A DNA stretch of 64,000 nt from Sediminicola arcticus (GCF_040566695.1 NZ_JBEXAE010000003.1:62001-126000); one strand, 5' to 3'. Shown: positions 7,312-16,528, counted from the first letter of the stretch. Program-made: numbers and translations. The notes: generated from the sequence alone by a model not told the origin.

Positions 7312-8859
7312 CTAATTTTCTTCAATAAATTGATATGCCCCGGTATCTGGGCTATTAGTTCTGTCGAAACCTAAAATATCAATTGGAACAAGGAGTGCCT
7401 TGTTAATATCTGCTTTACCTATTCCCGAAGAGTTAACTCCTATTCTATAATCATTTTTAGAAGTATTTTTAAAATCTGAACTTTGATTTAAAATGATATT
7501 GTTGTAAATAACACCATTATTAAAATTGTAATTCGGATTTTCTTGATCAGCAGCGTTGGGATTGGAGGTTACAAGGGAGTGATTAAAATAAATAGTAAAA
7601 AGAGAATTAGGTTCAGCTATTAGCGACAACTCATTTGAAGTACTTCCTGTTATAATACAGTTTTCAAAAGAGGCTTTCTTTAAGTCTTTTGTTATAATTT
7701 CTCCTGTCTCCATGAGTTGATAATTGGATAATTGAAGCGCCACGCCCAATCTAAATCCGCTACTAAAATAGTTGGCTAGTGTACAATGGGTAAAAATATA
7801 GGATCCACCAAGATCGCATTTCAAGGAGGATTTGCCTGAATTTCCTAAAACTAAATTTTCTCCAAGTATGGTTCCATTTCTGGCCCATAAATTGGAATTG
7901 GAACTATTGTAGATCTGTGAATTTTTTATGGTTAGGGTAGGTGTGTTGCCAGTGTCGTTTCCTTCAACCAATAATCCAGTGGTAGCATTTTTAATTGTTA
8001 GATAGTTTATTTCCGCACCCTTACTTTCCGAGGTAAGCCATAAGGTTCCCCATTGTCCCGGGATATCCGTGAAAATGGGTTCCAATCTGTTCCCTTCCAA
8101 GATCACCTCATTTTCCAATAATATACCATCTTCACTAAGGTTTCCATTTATAATTAATTCGGCATCCTTTCCTATAATTATACCAGAGTCTTTGTGGAAA
8201 TATACTCTAGTCCCTGCCTCCATTATTAAGGTTTTATCTGCTCCTACAAGTGCATATCCATAAATTACATATGGCTTTTCATTGATGAAGCGCAGTTGTT
8301 TCTCTGGTATAAAAAAACCTTCAATTTGAGAACTGGATCTGTTTTCCATAGGAAGTAAAAATGATTCTTTTGTGCCATTGTCAAATTTATCTGGATATAG
8401 AAAGATGGCGTCTTTGATTAGACTAACTAATTGAACCTTTTGCAAATTGGGCCCAGAATCAAATAAAATGGCATCGGTGCTTAAATATTCATTTTGCGAA
8501 GTATTTAAAATGTCCACCGTGTTTTCTATAAAAATGTAAAGACTATCCTTAGCTAAAAGCGCCACATTTATAAAAGCCTTACCCGCAACACCGTCAACAT
8601 TTAGTCTGTAACTACTGTTACCCCCTTTCATTAGCGCAATACTGGGAATAGTTAAATCATTATTACTTCTATTAAAGACCTTGAGGCTGTATGTACTGCT
8701 AGATATATTGGAGAATATAGTATCCAAATATACGGTGTCTTTGGAAAATTCTAGATTGCCTGTGCTAGGGGAATAATCAAAATCTTTTCGGCAAGAGCTC
8801 CAAAGAATTGAAAGAAAAACTAATAGCAGCACAAAACGTATTTCTTTTATTTTACACAT
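7312..8859 (-). CDS. Secreted lipoprotein with predicted right-handed beta-helix
   Basis: 515 residues from ATG (MCKIKEIRFVLLL); an upstream TTG adds four residues. SPII signal with lipobox WSSC. An N-terminal beta-sandwich-like part (DTVYLDTIFSNISSSTYSLKVFNRSNNDL) resembles domains of Bacteroidota surface lipoproteins. From about 190 onward it has parallel beta-helix character: short repeated strands with Asn and Gly turns (GTRVYFHKDSGIIIGKDAELIINGNL, INYLTIKNATTGLLVEGN). The C-terminus is DTGAYQF. The substrate is unknown; polysaccharide or surface binding is a guess from the fold. It is the last gene of the cyclase-thioesterase operon, 18 bp after the thioesterase. Confidence 0.75.
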   Translation of the reverse strand: MCKIKEIRFVLLLVFLSILWSSCRKDFDYSPSTGNLEFSKDTVYLDTIFSNISSSTYSLKVFNRSNNDLTIPSIALMKGGNSSYRLNVDGVAGKAFINVALLAKDSLYIFIENTVDILNTSQNEYLSTDAILFDSGPNLQKVQLVSLIKDAIFLYPDKFDNGTKESFLLPMENRSSSQIEGFFIPEKQLRFINEKPYVIYGYALVGADKTLIMEAGTRVYFHKDSGIIIGKDAELIINGNLSEDGILLENEVILEGNRLEPIFTDIPGQWGTLWLTSESKGAEINYLTIKNATTGLLVEGNDTGNTPTLTIKNSQIYNSSNSNLWARNGTILGENLVLGNSGKSSLKCDLGGSYIFTHCTLANYFSSGFRLGVALQLSNYQLMETGEIITKDLKKASFENCIITGSTSNELSLIAEPNSLFTIYFNHSLVTSNPNAADQENPNYNFNNGVIYNNIILNQSSDFKNTSKNDYRIGVNSSGIGKADINKALLVPIDILGFDRTNSPDTGAYQFIEEN

Positions 8860-8877
8860 GGCTATTGGCAAGATAAT

Positions 8878-9270
8878 TTACACAAATATATTTTGGATGT
8901 CTTCTGAAATCCTCATTGGTTTAAAGGTAATGGCATTAAGCATGCACCATTCTGTTTTAGCGTAAACTATAGGTTGTTTAGTGATGGCATGGAACATTTC
9001 AACAATCCGCGTAGAAATAGCCCCCTTGGTTTTGGCTATATGCGTTCTAATTATAATATGATCGTCTAATTTAGCGGCACTCTTGTAGGTAATATTGTGA
9101 TTTAATACGACCCAGATGACTTCTTTTTTTAAAGTTTCTGGAGCCTTTTTTTGCCAATGCTCTTTGGATATATCTTGTATCCACTGCACATAGCGCACAT
9201 TGTTTACATGATATAAATCATCCAAATCTCCTTGTTGTACGACTATTTCAGATTCAAAGGGAGTCATCAT
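8878..9270 (-). CDS. Acyl-CoA thioesterase, 4HBT/YbgC-like hotdog fold
   Basis: 130 residues, the usual size of a single hotdog domain. It has the 4HBT signature DLDDLYHVNNVRYVQW with the expected acidic residue before HVNN, and a C-terminal strand region (IVEMFHAITKQPIVYAKTEW). It probably hydrolyses an acyl-CoA thioester in the cytoplasm; substrate unknown. Its ATG overlaps the stop of the upstream glutaminyl cyclase gene (TAATG), indicating translational coupling; a second ATG follows immediately. Confidence 0.85.
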   Translation of the reverse strand: MMTPFESEIVVQQGDLDDLYHVNNVRYVQWIQDISKEHWQKKAPETLKKEVIWVVLNHNITYKSAAKLDDHIIIRTHIAKTKGAISTRIVEMFHAITKQPIVYAKTEWCMLNAITFKPMRISEDIQNIFV

Positions 9271-10313
9271 TACTTTTTAATAATATTAACCTCAAATAGT
9301 TTGTCCCAGTTTTTACCCGTTACAAAAAATGTTTTTCTCCCAGAGTGATAAGCAACTCCATTTAAAACATCTAAATCACTATGTTGTTTTACTTTTTCCT
9401 TTAACCCCCCCAAATTTACCACACCCTCAATGGCACCGCTTTGGGCATCAATGATCATCATGCTTTCCTTAAGATATACGTTAGCATAAATTTTACCGTT
9501 AACATACTCCAATTCATTGGTTTTATTAAAAATAGATGTATTGGTCACAGTTTCTATATAACCTTCCTCTTTCAAGGATTCTGGATTTAAATTCCAAATT
9601 TTCTCTGTTCCATCGCTCTTGAGCAATTTCTGCCCATTGTTGCATAGTCCCCAACCTTCCTTACTTTGGTCGTAATTAAAGGTGTCTATTTTCTCAAAAT
9701 CACCAAGACTATAAATAAAGCCTATACCACTTTGCCATGTCAATTGATAGATTTTGTTATTTAGAATAGTGATTCCTTCACCAAAAAAAGTTTTGTCAAG
9801 ATCTATTTGTTTTAAGATCTTACCCGACTTATAATCAACCTTTCGCAAGGAAGATTGTCCCCTTCTCCCCGTACTTTCGTATAAGGTGTCATTATGAAAC
9901 TCCAAACCTTGAGTATACGCTTCAATATCATGAGGATATTCATTTAAAATTTCATAAGTATAGATTTCTGGAGAATTGGCTGCAAGGATTTTAATATTTT
10001 TTGAAATCTCCACCGTTTCTTCATCATACGAAACCTTGGCCATAAGTATCTTATTTCCTAGGGTGGGTATATTTAAGGTGATTTTGCCATCATTTGGAGA
10101 CAATTCACGACCGTCTATGCTGTAAGATATTGATTTGATGGACTTCTGCTTGGGGTTTCTTAGATCAACACTGACTGTTTGATTTTGCTGAAATTCCACC
10201 TTATTTCCTTCTAATTGAATGTTGAATAGTTTTGAGGTCGCAGAGCTGCCTCCTCCGCAAGAAAGGAATAAAAGGGTAGACATTCCTAAAGCTATTAATT
10301 TGAAGCCTTTCAT
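9270..10313 (-). CDS. Glutaminyl-peptide cyclotransferase, lipoprotein
   Basis: 347 residues. SPII signal MKGFKLIALGMSTLLFLSC, so probably anchored in the envelope. After about 100 residues of Ig-like sequence (VDLRNPKQKSIKSISYSIDG) comes the glutamine cyclotransferase five-bladed propeller: HDIEAYTQGLEFHNDTLYES, GRRGQSSLRKVD, FFGEGITILNNKIYQLTWQ, EGWGLCNNGQKLLKSDGT, ELEYVNGKIYANVY. The family converts N-terminal Gln of exported proteins to pyroglutamate. First gene of a three-gene reverse-strand operon. Confidence 0.9.
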   Translation of the reverse strand: MKGFKLIALGMSTLLFLSCGGGSSATSKLFNIQLEGNKVEFQQNQTVSVDLRNPKQKSIKSISYSIDGRELSPNDGKITLNIPTLGNKILMAKVSYDEETVEISKNIKILAANSPEIYTYEILNEYPHDIEAYTQGLEFHNDTLYESTGRRGQSSLRKVDYKSGKILKQIDLDKTFFGEGITILNNKIYQLTWQSGIGFIYSLGDFEKIDTFNYDQSKEGWGLCNNGQKLLKSDGTEKIWNLNPESLKEEGYIETVTNTSIFNKTNELEYVNGKIYANVYLKESMMIIDAQSGAIEGVVNLGGLKEKVKQHSDLDVLNGVAYHSGRKTFFVTGKNWDKLFEVNIIKK

Positions 10314-10520
10314 TTTATAGTTTTAAGTAGTGATAGTTAATTTGTTTTTAGGCAGGATCATAATTGTTTTGTATTCATTTGCATAATAAATGGTTCTATT
10401 ACTATGCTATTCTACATTGTGATTTATGCCCAACATTCTCTAAGCCAATCATCTATAAAAGGGAGGAGAATATCAGGTTACCAAGGCAAGGTATTTAATT
10501 AAATTAAGATTGTAAAATGA

Positions 10521-10550
10521 TTGTGAAAAAATTAAAAGATTGTATATTTG
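10521..10550 (+). promoter_or_regulatory. Bacteroidota consensus promoter for SRP RNA
   Basis: TTG at 10521-10523, 19 bp, then TATATTTG at 10543-10550: both elements of the Bacteroidota sigma-A promoter (TTG and TAnnTTTG) at standard spacing. The RNA 5' end predicted by its terminal helix (10556) lies six bases after the -7 box. This is the best promoter in the window and calibrates the other -7 calls. Confidence 0.9.
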
Positions 10551-10555
10551 CAATT

Positions 10556-10656
10556 GGCAAGTCCTACACGACTAGCTCCTGTAGAATCCCCCAGGGTGGG
10601 AACGCAGCAAGGGTATGCGGTTGTAGCAGTGCGATGTAGGTAGCTTGCCTTTTTTT
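10556..10656 (+). ncRNA. ffs: Signal recognition particle RNA (small bacterial type)
   Basis: About 94 nt plus a T-tail. The 5' end GGCAAG pairs with CTTGCC at 10644-10649, continued by CCTACA pairing with TGTAGG. The apical loop carries the conserved SRP core GGGAACGCAGCAAGGG (contacts Ffh), typical of the 4.5S-like RNA. A run of seven T (10650-10656) forms the terminator. It works with Ffh and FtsY in co-translational membrane targeting. A consensus promoter sits directly upstream. Confidence 0.95.
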
Positions 10657-10762
10657 ATACCCAATACTTTCGTTTATAGGAACACATTACTGCAGTTCCA
10701 ATTATCTATTAATCTTTCTATCTCTTTTTTTATTCGTTATTTTGTATCCAATTTATGGGGAT

Positions 10763-11572
10763 ATGGAAAGTAAGGTAGTTTTGATTACGGGAGGTTCTTC
10801 CGGCATAGGAAAATCTATAGGGATATTTTTATCATCTAAGGGGTACAAGGTATTTGGAACCACCAGGAACTTGGACAATTATCCTGATTTCAATTTTTTT
10901 AGTTTGTTGGAGTTAAATGTAAGTAACCCAGAATCAATCAAAAAAGCTATTGATCATCTTCTTGAAAAGGAAGGAAGGTTGGATGTTTTGATAAATAATG
11001 CGGGCATTGGCATCACTGGTCCCATTGAAGAAACTCCAGATGAAGAAATACAGAAAGCATTCAATACTAACTTTCATGGCCCTATCCATATGATGAAAGC
11101 TGTATTACCTCAAATGCGTCAGCAAAATTCAGGACTTATCATTAACATAACCTCCATTGCTGGTTATATGGGACTCCCATATAGAGGTATTTATTCGGCT
11201 ACAAAGGGAGCTTTGGAATTGGTTACGGAAGCCATGCGTATGGAAACCAAAGATTTTGGGGTGCAAATCACTAATTTGGCTCCAGGAGATTTCGCGACCA
11301 ATATCGCTTCTGGACGTTATCATGCACCTATTGGCTCCAATTCTCCATACAAGGATTCTTATGGTAAGACCTTAAAAATAATAAATGATCACGTAGATGA
11401 AGGGAAGGATCCAATTTGCGTTGCAGAGGCCGTGTATGCCATTATGCAATCAAAACATCCAAGAGTACATTATAAAGTTGGGGCTTTTATGCAAAAATTC
11501 TCTCTATTCCTAAAGAAAATTTTACCTGATAAACAGTACGAGAAATTGCTTCTAAACCATTATAAATTGTAA
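10763..11572 (+). CDS. Short-chain dehydrogenase/reductase
   Basis: 269 residues from ATG at 10763 (MESKVVLITGG); an in-frame TTG at 10742 would add seven residues before the first beta-strand and is less likely. Classical SDR: cofactor motif TGGSSGIGKS, NNAG (LINNAGIGI), catalytic Ser and Tyr-x-x-x-Lys (TSIAGYMG, YSATKGALE). TTRN after the second strand suggests NADPH preference. Substrate not predictable. It lies between the SRP RNA and transaldolase, transcribed in the same direction. Confidence 0.88.
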   Translation: MESKVVLITGGSSGIGKSIGIFLSSKGYKVFGTTRNLDNYPDFNFFSLLELNVSNPESIKKAIDHLLEKEGRLDVLINNAGIGITGPIEETPDEEIQKAFNTNFHGPIHMMKAVLPQMRQQNSGLIINITSIAGYMGLPYRGIYSATKGALELVTEAMRMETKDFGVQITNLAPGDFATNIASGRYHAPIGSNSPYKDSYGKTLKIINDHVDEGKDPICVAEAVYAIMQSKHPRVHYKVGAFMQKFSLFLKKILPDKQYEKLLLNHYKL

Positions 11573-11650
11573 TTTTGTATTCATATGATAAGGAAGCTGT
11601 TATCAACTATCTTGTTCCCTTATTACTAACCTTTAAAACCAATTCAGAAA

Positions 11651-12304
11651 ATGAAATTTTTCATAGACACAGCGAATCTGCAACAAATCAAAGAAGCCCA
11701 GGAACTAGGAGTTTTGGATGGGGTTACAACAAACCCTTCTCTCATGGCCAAAGAAGGCATAACAGGGAGAGATAATATATTAAAGCACTATGTTGATATT
11801 TGTAATATCGTAGAAGGCGATGTTTCAGCAGAAGTTATTGCCACCACATACGATCAAATGATCATTGAAGGTGAGGAATTGGCGGAATTGCACGAACAAA
11901 TTGTAGTGAAAGTACCTATGATTAAAGATGGTATAAAAGCCATAAAATATTTTTCTGATAAAGGAATCCGTACAAACTGTACATTGGTATTTTCTGCAGG
12001 TCAAGCTTTATTGGCTGCCAAAGCAGGTGCATCTTACGTGTCGCCTTTTATAGGACGTTTGGACGATATTTCAACAGATGGTTTAAACCTAATTTCAGAG
12101 ATTAGACTGATTTATGATAATTATGGATTTGATACAGAAATATTGGCAGCTTCGGTTAGACATACAATGCACATTATAGATTGTGCCAAATTGGGTGCGG
12201 ACGTTATGACTGGACCACTGTCTGTGATTGAAGGACTTTTAAAACACCCATTAACGGATATAGGTCTTGCCAAATTCTTGGAAGATTATAAGAAAGGTAA
12301 CTAG
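11651..12304 (+). CDS. Transaldolase of the small FSA/TalC family
   Basis: 217 residues, the usual size. Motifs: MKFFIDTANLQQI, DGVTTNPSLMAKEG, Schiff-base lysine K87 in QIVVKVPMI, and NCTLVFSAGQALLAAKAGASYVSPF. The positions that separate activities read Glu61 (SAEVIAT) and Phe133 (SPFIGR); from family knowledge these fit transaldolase rather than fructose-6-phosphate aldolase, which has Gln and Tyr there. Acts in the non-oxidative pentose phosphate pathway. A strong terminator follows. Confidence 0.92.
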   Translation: MKFFIDTANLQQIKEAQELGVLDGVTTNPSLMAKEGITGRDNILKHYVDICNIVEGDVSAEVIATTYDQMIIEGEELAELHEQIVVKVPMIKDGIKAIKYFSDKGIRTNCTLVFSAGQALLAAKAGASYVSPFIGRLDDISTDGLNLISEIRLIYDNYGFDTEILAASVRHTMHIIDCAKLGADVMTGPLSVIEGLLKHPLTDIGLAKFLEDYKKGN

Positions 12305-12322
12305 CATATAAATAATTGATAT

Positions 12323-12358
12323 AAAAAAGCCCTGTAGATGTAACTACAGGGCTTTTTT
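12323..12358. terminator. Bidirectional terminator after transaldolase
   Basis: GCCCTGTAG (12329-12337) pairs with CTACAGGGC (12344-12352) around a 6-nt loop, flanked by A6 and T6. It serves the transaldolase gene and, in reverse, the convergent lipoprotein gene. Confidence 0.92.
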
Positions 12359-12375
12359 ATTTTAGGTGATATGAT

Positions 12376-13758
12376 CTAATTTAGGGAATATAAGTTATCA
12401 AAAGCATTTATAATGATACCATCCTTCATGGTGATACACTTGTTTAAAGGATATATAATTAGGGCCTTTGTAAGTTGCTCAAAATTATTAGATCTAAACT
12501 GTAAGTTTTCCTGAACCCCATAATTTTCTAGAATCCCAGTCCATTGTGCCTGCTCAGTCTTATAATTAATCCCAATATAGTTAACATTCTTGTTCTTTGC
12601 TTGGAGCTCTTGAACCCTTTTGTTGATATTTTCAAATTGCCTTTTTTGAGTTCCAGTCCAAAAATATAGCACTATATCCTTGCCTTCAGTCATTGCTCTA
12701 AGTGACACCTTATCGCCCTTAGTGTTCCACAGTTCTAAATCTGGAATTTTATTACCAGGCTGTATATTCTGTATGCCACTGTAGAGGTCATTTATTTCTT
12801 CAATATGCTTGTTATTACCTGATCTTTTGTGAAAATCATCAATAAAAGAATTATTGTTTTCTTCGTTATCATGCACTTTTAGCAAATAGTCCATAGCCAC
12901 ATTTCTAAACAGGTTATCACGTAAGCTATTCTCTTTTACTAGGCTGTCTATGAGTTTTAGCTTGTGTTGGTTATAATGTAACTGGCTCTTTATCTTTCCT
13001 TCACCAGATTTACATTCATCTGCACAATTCATATAGGACATATTCCCTATAATATATGTCATATAGTTGTAGTAGGGCCTAAAATAAGTGAGGTTGGTAT
13101 TGTTATAATCAATACTCTTTCTATATCCATAAAAATTACTGGAGAGTTCGTGAATGGATTTTTCTCCTAGTTTTCTTCTGTGTTTAAAGGGATATTTTTC
13201 AAAGTAGGAGTAATAGGTATAGTCGATATTGGCTTTTGCTATTTCCAATGCTTTTTCTGACAAGGGTAAATCTTTCTCTAACTCTTTTAATAATTGAAAT
13301 TTGGATTGTCTTAAAGAATCTATTTTTTTACTGAAGGCCTCTGGTTCCAACTCATAAAAATTATTGATTAGAGGTTCTTCCTCTTCATATGTAAGAAACA
13401 TTTCCAAGAGGAAGTTGTTGATTCCTTCACCTGTTCCCGAAAAAACCAAAGATTCGTCAAAATCAGAAGTATTTAGGCGTATCGTTAGGCTATCGCCTTT
13501 TTCCAAATAGATATACTGTAACTCGGGATGATGGTCAAAATGGTACAGTCCTTCATGTAAAGAATCCAATTTCAAGGAAAACCTATTATTTTCATCCAAC
13601 TTTGCAGAGTCTATAATAACTTCATCTTTATAAAGTACAATGTATTCATTGGTTGGGTTAACGATCTCGCCGGAAAAGAATGCCGACTGAGCGCTTTTTT
13701 TGTCTACTTGACAACCAACCATTATTAATGCAAATAAATAATAAGTAATTTTTCCCAT
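12376..13758 (-). CDS. Thioredoxin-fold lipoprotein lacking the CxxC motif
   Basis: 460 residues. N-terminal SPII signal with lipobox MVGC. The N-terminal domain resembles the DUF4369-type beta domain of TlpA-like lipoproteins (GEIVNPTNEYIVLYKDEVIIDSAKL), followed by a helical middle. The C-terminal AhpC/TlpA-like domain begins PGNKIPDLELWNTKGDKVSL. Where redox members have FWxxWCxxC it reads LYFWTGTQKRQFENI, with no cysteine, so it should be redox-inactive, perhaps a binding or structural protein in the periplasm. Monocistronic and convergent with transaldolase. Confidence 0.82.
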   Translation of the reverse strand: MGKITYYLFALIMVGCQVDKKSAQSAFFSGEIVNPTNEYIVLYKDEVIIDSAKLDENNRFSLKLDSLHEGLYHFDHHPELQYIYLEKGDSLTIRLNTSDFDESLVFSGTGEGINNFLLEMFLTYEEEEPLINNFYELEPEAFSKKIDSLRQSKFQLLKELEKDLPLSEKALEIAKANIDYTYYSYFEKYPFKHRRKLGEKSIHELSSNFYGYRKSIDYNNTNLTYFRPYYNYMTYIIGNMSYMNCADECKSGEGKIKSQLHYNQHKLKLIDSLVKENSLRDNLFRNVAMDYLLKVHDNEENNNSFIDDFHKRSGNNKHIEEINDLYSGIQNIQPGNKIPDLELWNTKGDKVSLRAMTEGKDIVLYFWTGTQKRQFENINKRVQELQAKNKNVNYIGINYKTEQAQWTGILENYGVQENLQFRSNNFEQLTKALIIYPLNKCITMKDGIIINAFDNLYSLN

Positions 13759-13874
13759 ATAGGCATAGAATCCTTAATCCCACCAAATCTACTAAAGAGC
13801 TCGGGCATATGTTGTTAATTGCAAGTTAAAAATTAAACCTTAGACTTTTAAAGGGAATAAGGAAGTGTAAGTTC

Positions 13875-13906
13875 TTGGAATACCTCTTTTATTTTCACTA
13901 TTTTTG
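13875..13906 (+). promoter_or_regulatory. Promoter of the YbiT-like ABC-F gene
   Basis: TTG at 13875-13877, 21 bp, then TATTTTTG at 13899-13906, matching TTG and TAnnTTTG. The predicted start of transcription is near 13913, giving a leader of about 16 nt to the ATG at 13929. The TTG that opens the longest frame is therefore the -33 element, not a start codon. Confidence 0.75.
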
Positions 13907-13928
13907 CACGAATTTAAAAATAGGGAAT

Positions 13929-15557
13929 ATGCTATCTGTATCCAATTTATCGGTGCAATTTGGGAAAAGAGTGCTTTTTGATGATGTAAATGTAAGTTTC
14001 ACCCAAGGAAACTGTTATGGTGTCATTGGCGCAAATGGTGCAGGGAAATCAACGTTCCTTAGAATACTTTCTGGTCAAATTGATCCAACATCAGGTCGTG
14101 TACATCTAGAACCTGGGAAAAGGATGTCCATCTTGGAGCAGGAGCATAACGCTTTTGATGCCCTTCCGGTTTTGGAGACAGTAGTAATGGGAAATAAGCC
14201 ACTGGCTACCATTAAAAAGGAAATGGATGCGCTGTATGCAGATTATGATGATAAGAACGCAGATAGAATAGGGGAGCTACAAGTGCAGTTTGAAGAGATG
14301 AACGGATGGAACGCGGAAAGTGATGCCGCTGCCTTGTTATCCAATTTGGGAATTAAAGAAGATCTTCATTACACACTTATGGCCGACATGGATTCTAAAC
14401 TAAAAGTCAGGGTTTTATTGGCTCAAGCCTTGTTTGGCAATCCGGATGTATTGATTATGGATGAGCCTACCAACGACCTGGATTACGAAACAATAAGTTG
14501 GTTGGAAAATTTCTTGGCAGATTATGAAAACACTGTAATTGTGGTTTCTCATGACCGTCACTTTTTGGATGCTGTTTGTACAAGTATTGCCGATATAGAT
14601 TTTGGAAAATTAAATCTTTATTCTGGTAATTACACATTCTGGTATGAGAGTAGTCAACTTGCAGCAAGACAAAGATCCCAACAGAATAAAAAAGCAGAAG
14701 AAAAAGCAAAGGAGCTTCAGGAATTCATTATGCGTTTTAGTGCTAACGTAGCTAAAAGTAAGCAAGCGACTTCTAGGAAAAAAATGCTCGCTAAGTTGAA
14801 GATTGATGACATAAAACCTTCAAGTAGGAGGTATCCAGCCATCATTTTTGATCGCGAGCGAGAAGCTGGAGATCAAATTTTAAACATTGAGAAATTAGGA
14901 GCTACTTCTGACGATGGTGATATTCTTTTTAAAGATGCTAACCTTAATTTGGCCAAAGGTGACAAAGTCGCAGTAATTTCAAGGGATTCCAGAGCAACAA
15001 GCGCTTTTTATCAAATTTTATACAACAATAAAAAAGCAGATAGTGGAACATTTCAATGGGGTGTTACTACCAATCAGTCTTACCTTCCTGCAGATAATTC
15101 AGAATTCTTTACAGACAATATTAATCTCGTGGATTGGTTACGCCAGTATGTAAAAACTGAGGAAGAAAGAGAAGAAGTCTATATTAGAGGTTTTCTTGGT
15201 AAAATGCTCTTCAGTGGGGAAGAAGCTTTGAAAAAATGCACTGTTTTATCTGGAGGTGAAAAAGTAAGATGTATGTTGAGTAGGATGATGATGATAAGAG
15301 CTAACGTTCTCATGTTGGATGAGCCTACGAATCACTTAGATCTAGAGAGTATTACCGCATTTAATAATTCGTTGAAGAATTTCAAAGGTACAGTTTTATT
15401 GACCACACATGATCACGAGTTTGCAGAAACTGTGGCTAATAGAATTGTGGAATTGACTCCAAATGGAATTATTGATAGGTATTTATCATTTGATGAATAT
15501 ATGTCAGACAAGTCCATTAAAGAACAAAGAGATAAAATGTACGCTGTTACTATTTAG
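13929..15557 (+). CDS. ABC-F family ATPase, YbiT-like, with one degenerate ATP site
   Basis: 542 residues from ATG (MLSVSNLSVQFGKRVLF). Two soluble ABC domains without membrane segments, joined by a basic coiled linker (about 240-310), as in ribosome-associated ABC-F translation factors. Domain 1: Walker A GANGAGKS (34-41), Walker B LIMDEPTNDLD, but its signature is MADMDSKLKVR (151-161) instead of LSGGE. Domain 2: Walker A is replaced by AVISRDSRATSAF (348-360), while signature LSGGEKVR and Walker B LMLDEPTNHLD are intact. Composite site 1 is therefore complete and site 2 lacks both Walker A and signature. Probably acts on the ribosome; no transport role expected. Confidence 0.9.
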   Translation: MLSVSNLSVQFGKRVLFDDVNVSFTQGNCYGVIGANGAGKSTFLRILSGQIDPTSGRVHLEPGKRMSILEQEHNAFDALPVLETVVMGNKPLATIKKEMDALYADYDDKNADRIGELQVQFEEMNGWNAESDAAALLSNLGIKEDLHYTLMADMDSKLKVRVLLAQALFGNPDVLIMDEPTNDLDYETISWLENFLADYENTVIVVSHDRHFLDAVCTSIADIDFGKLNLYSGNYTFWYESSQLAARQRSQQNKKAEEKAKELQEFIMRFSANVAKSKQATSRKKMLAKLKIDDIKPSSRRYPAIIFDREREAGDQILNIEKLGATSDDGDILFKDANLNLAKGDKVAVISRDSRATSAFYQILYNNKKADSGTFQWGVTTNQSYLPADNSEFFTDNINLVDWLRQYVKTEEEREEVYIRGFLGKMLFSGEEALKKCTVLSGGEKVRCMLSRMMMIRANVLMLDEPTNHLDLESITAFNNSLKNFKGTVLLTTHDHEFAETVANRIVELTPNGIIDRYLSFDEYMSDKSIKEQRDKMYAVTI

Positions 15558-15596
15558 CTTCCTTTTTGAAGTATAGTACGCTCAACACAACATAAT

Positions 15597-15622
15597 AAAA
15601 GCCCCTAATCTTAGGGGCTTTT
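15597..15622. terminator. Bidirectional terminator after ABC-F gene
   Basis: AAAAGCCCCTA pairs with TAGGGGCTTTT around ATCT. It serves the ABC-F gene and the convergent membrane-protein gene. Confidence 0.85.
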
Positions 15623-15647
15623 ATAGTGTATGGATTTTAGTACGGTA

Positions 15648-16364
15648 TCAGGTATTAAAATATTTGCTGTTCCAAATTCCAGGATTAAAATTTTTACCTA
15701 AGGCGAATCCGTAAAATAAAATCACTGAAGCAGAACATTTGAACATAAAGAAGAATATTATCCAAAATTCAGTACTTGTATTGTTTTTAGAAAATAGGCC
15801 TGATGGGACAAGTAAGGTTAAAAGGTAACTACCTAATAACACTACAATTGCTAGGTTTACAATACTTTTAAAGGGCCAAGCAAATATTCTTCGCAAAGGG
15901 TGAAGATCATTACCCCACTTGTGGACTAAATAATAATAGTCATTTCCGATGGGAGCAAATAATAATGGATCGTCCTTGTCCTTTAGCTTGAATAATTTTG
16001 AGGGGGCCACTATTTTAAATCCTTTGAGTTCAAGATCATGATTCTTTTCTAAATTCTTAATTTTAGATATGGCTTCAGAGGGTATATCCCCTTTGAAATA
16101 TTTAGAATCTAAAAAACGTAACCTATAGTCTATACATATTTGCTTTATTTGATCTATGTGATAGATGTTTTTCGTTTCCAATAGATCAAAATCGAACGCG
16201 TTTTCAATAGTGCCTTTTCTGCCACCAAGATTCTTTTCAATTCTAATATCGGAATTTGTTGAATCATTTAAAATTTCATATACCTCTTTAATTATTTTCT
16301 GAGGGTCAGCTTTCCTCTCCCTTACTCTAAGAAGTTTTTCTTCGATATTGGTTTTCTTTATCAT
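15648..16364 (-). CDS. Hypothetical protein with two C-terminal membrane helices
   Basis: 238 residues from ATG at 16362-16364 (MIKKTNIEEKLLRVRERKA); an upstream TTG would add nine Lys-rich residues. The first about 160 residues are charged and soluble, including a compact segment FKIVAPSKLFKLKDKDDPLLFAPIG that looks like a small folded domain. Two hydrophobic helices follow (SIVNLAIVVLLGSYLLTLLV and TEFWIIFFFMFKCSASVILF) with a short tail. Likely a cytoplasmic domain tethered to the inner membrane. Not recognised, and its neighbours give no hint of function. Confidence 0.7.
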   Translation of the reverse strand: MIKKTNIEEKLLRVRERKADPQKIIKEVYEILNDSTNSDIRIEKNLGGRKGTIENAFDFDLLETKNIYHIDQIKQICIDYRLRFLDSKYFKGDIPSEAISKIKNLEKNHDLELKGFKIVAPSKLFKLKDKDDPLLFAPIGNDYYYLVHKWGNDLHPLRRIFAWPFKSIVNLAIVVLLGSYLLTLLVPSGLFSKNNTSTEFWIIFFFMFKCSASVILFYGFALGKNFNPGIWNSKYFNT

Positions 16365-16528
16365 TTTCTTTTTTTTTAGCAACTTTATCAAAGTTAGGGA
16401 ATTAGAGTTTTTGAATACATCACAACTATCTTAAATTAAATGTTAAAATAGTGTTAAATAAGATAAGCTTAATCTAGTAACGGAAATGGGATGGGGAATA
16501 ATTGTATATTGTCGATCTTTTAACGCAC

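Noticed and set aside
11575..11775. 66-codon plus-strand frame at the start of transaldolase
   Set aside because: Overlaps the transaldolase start in another frame and is not protein-like.
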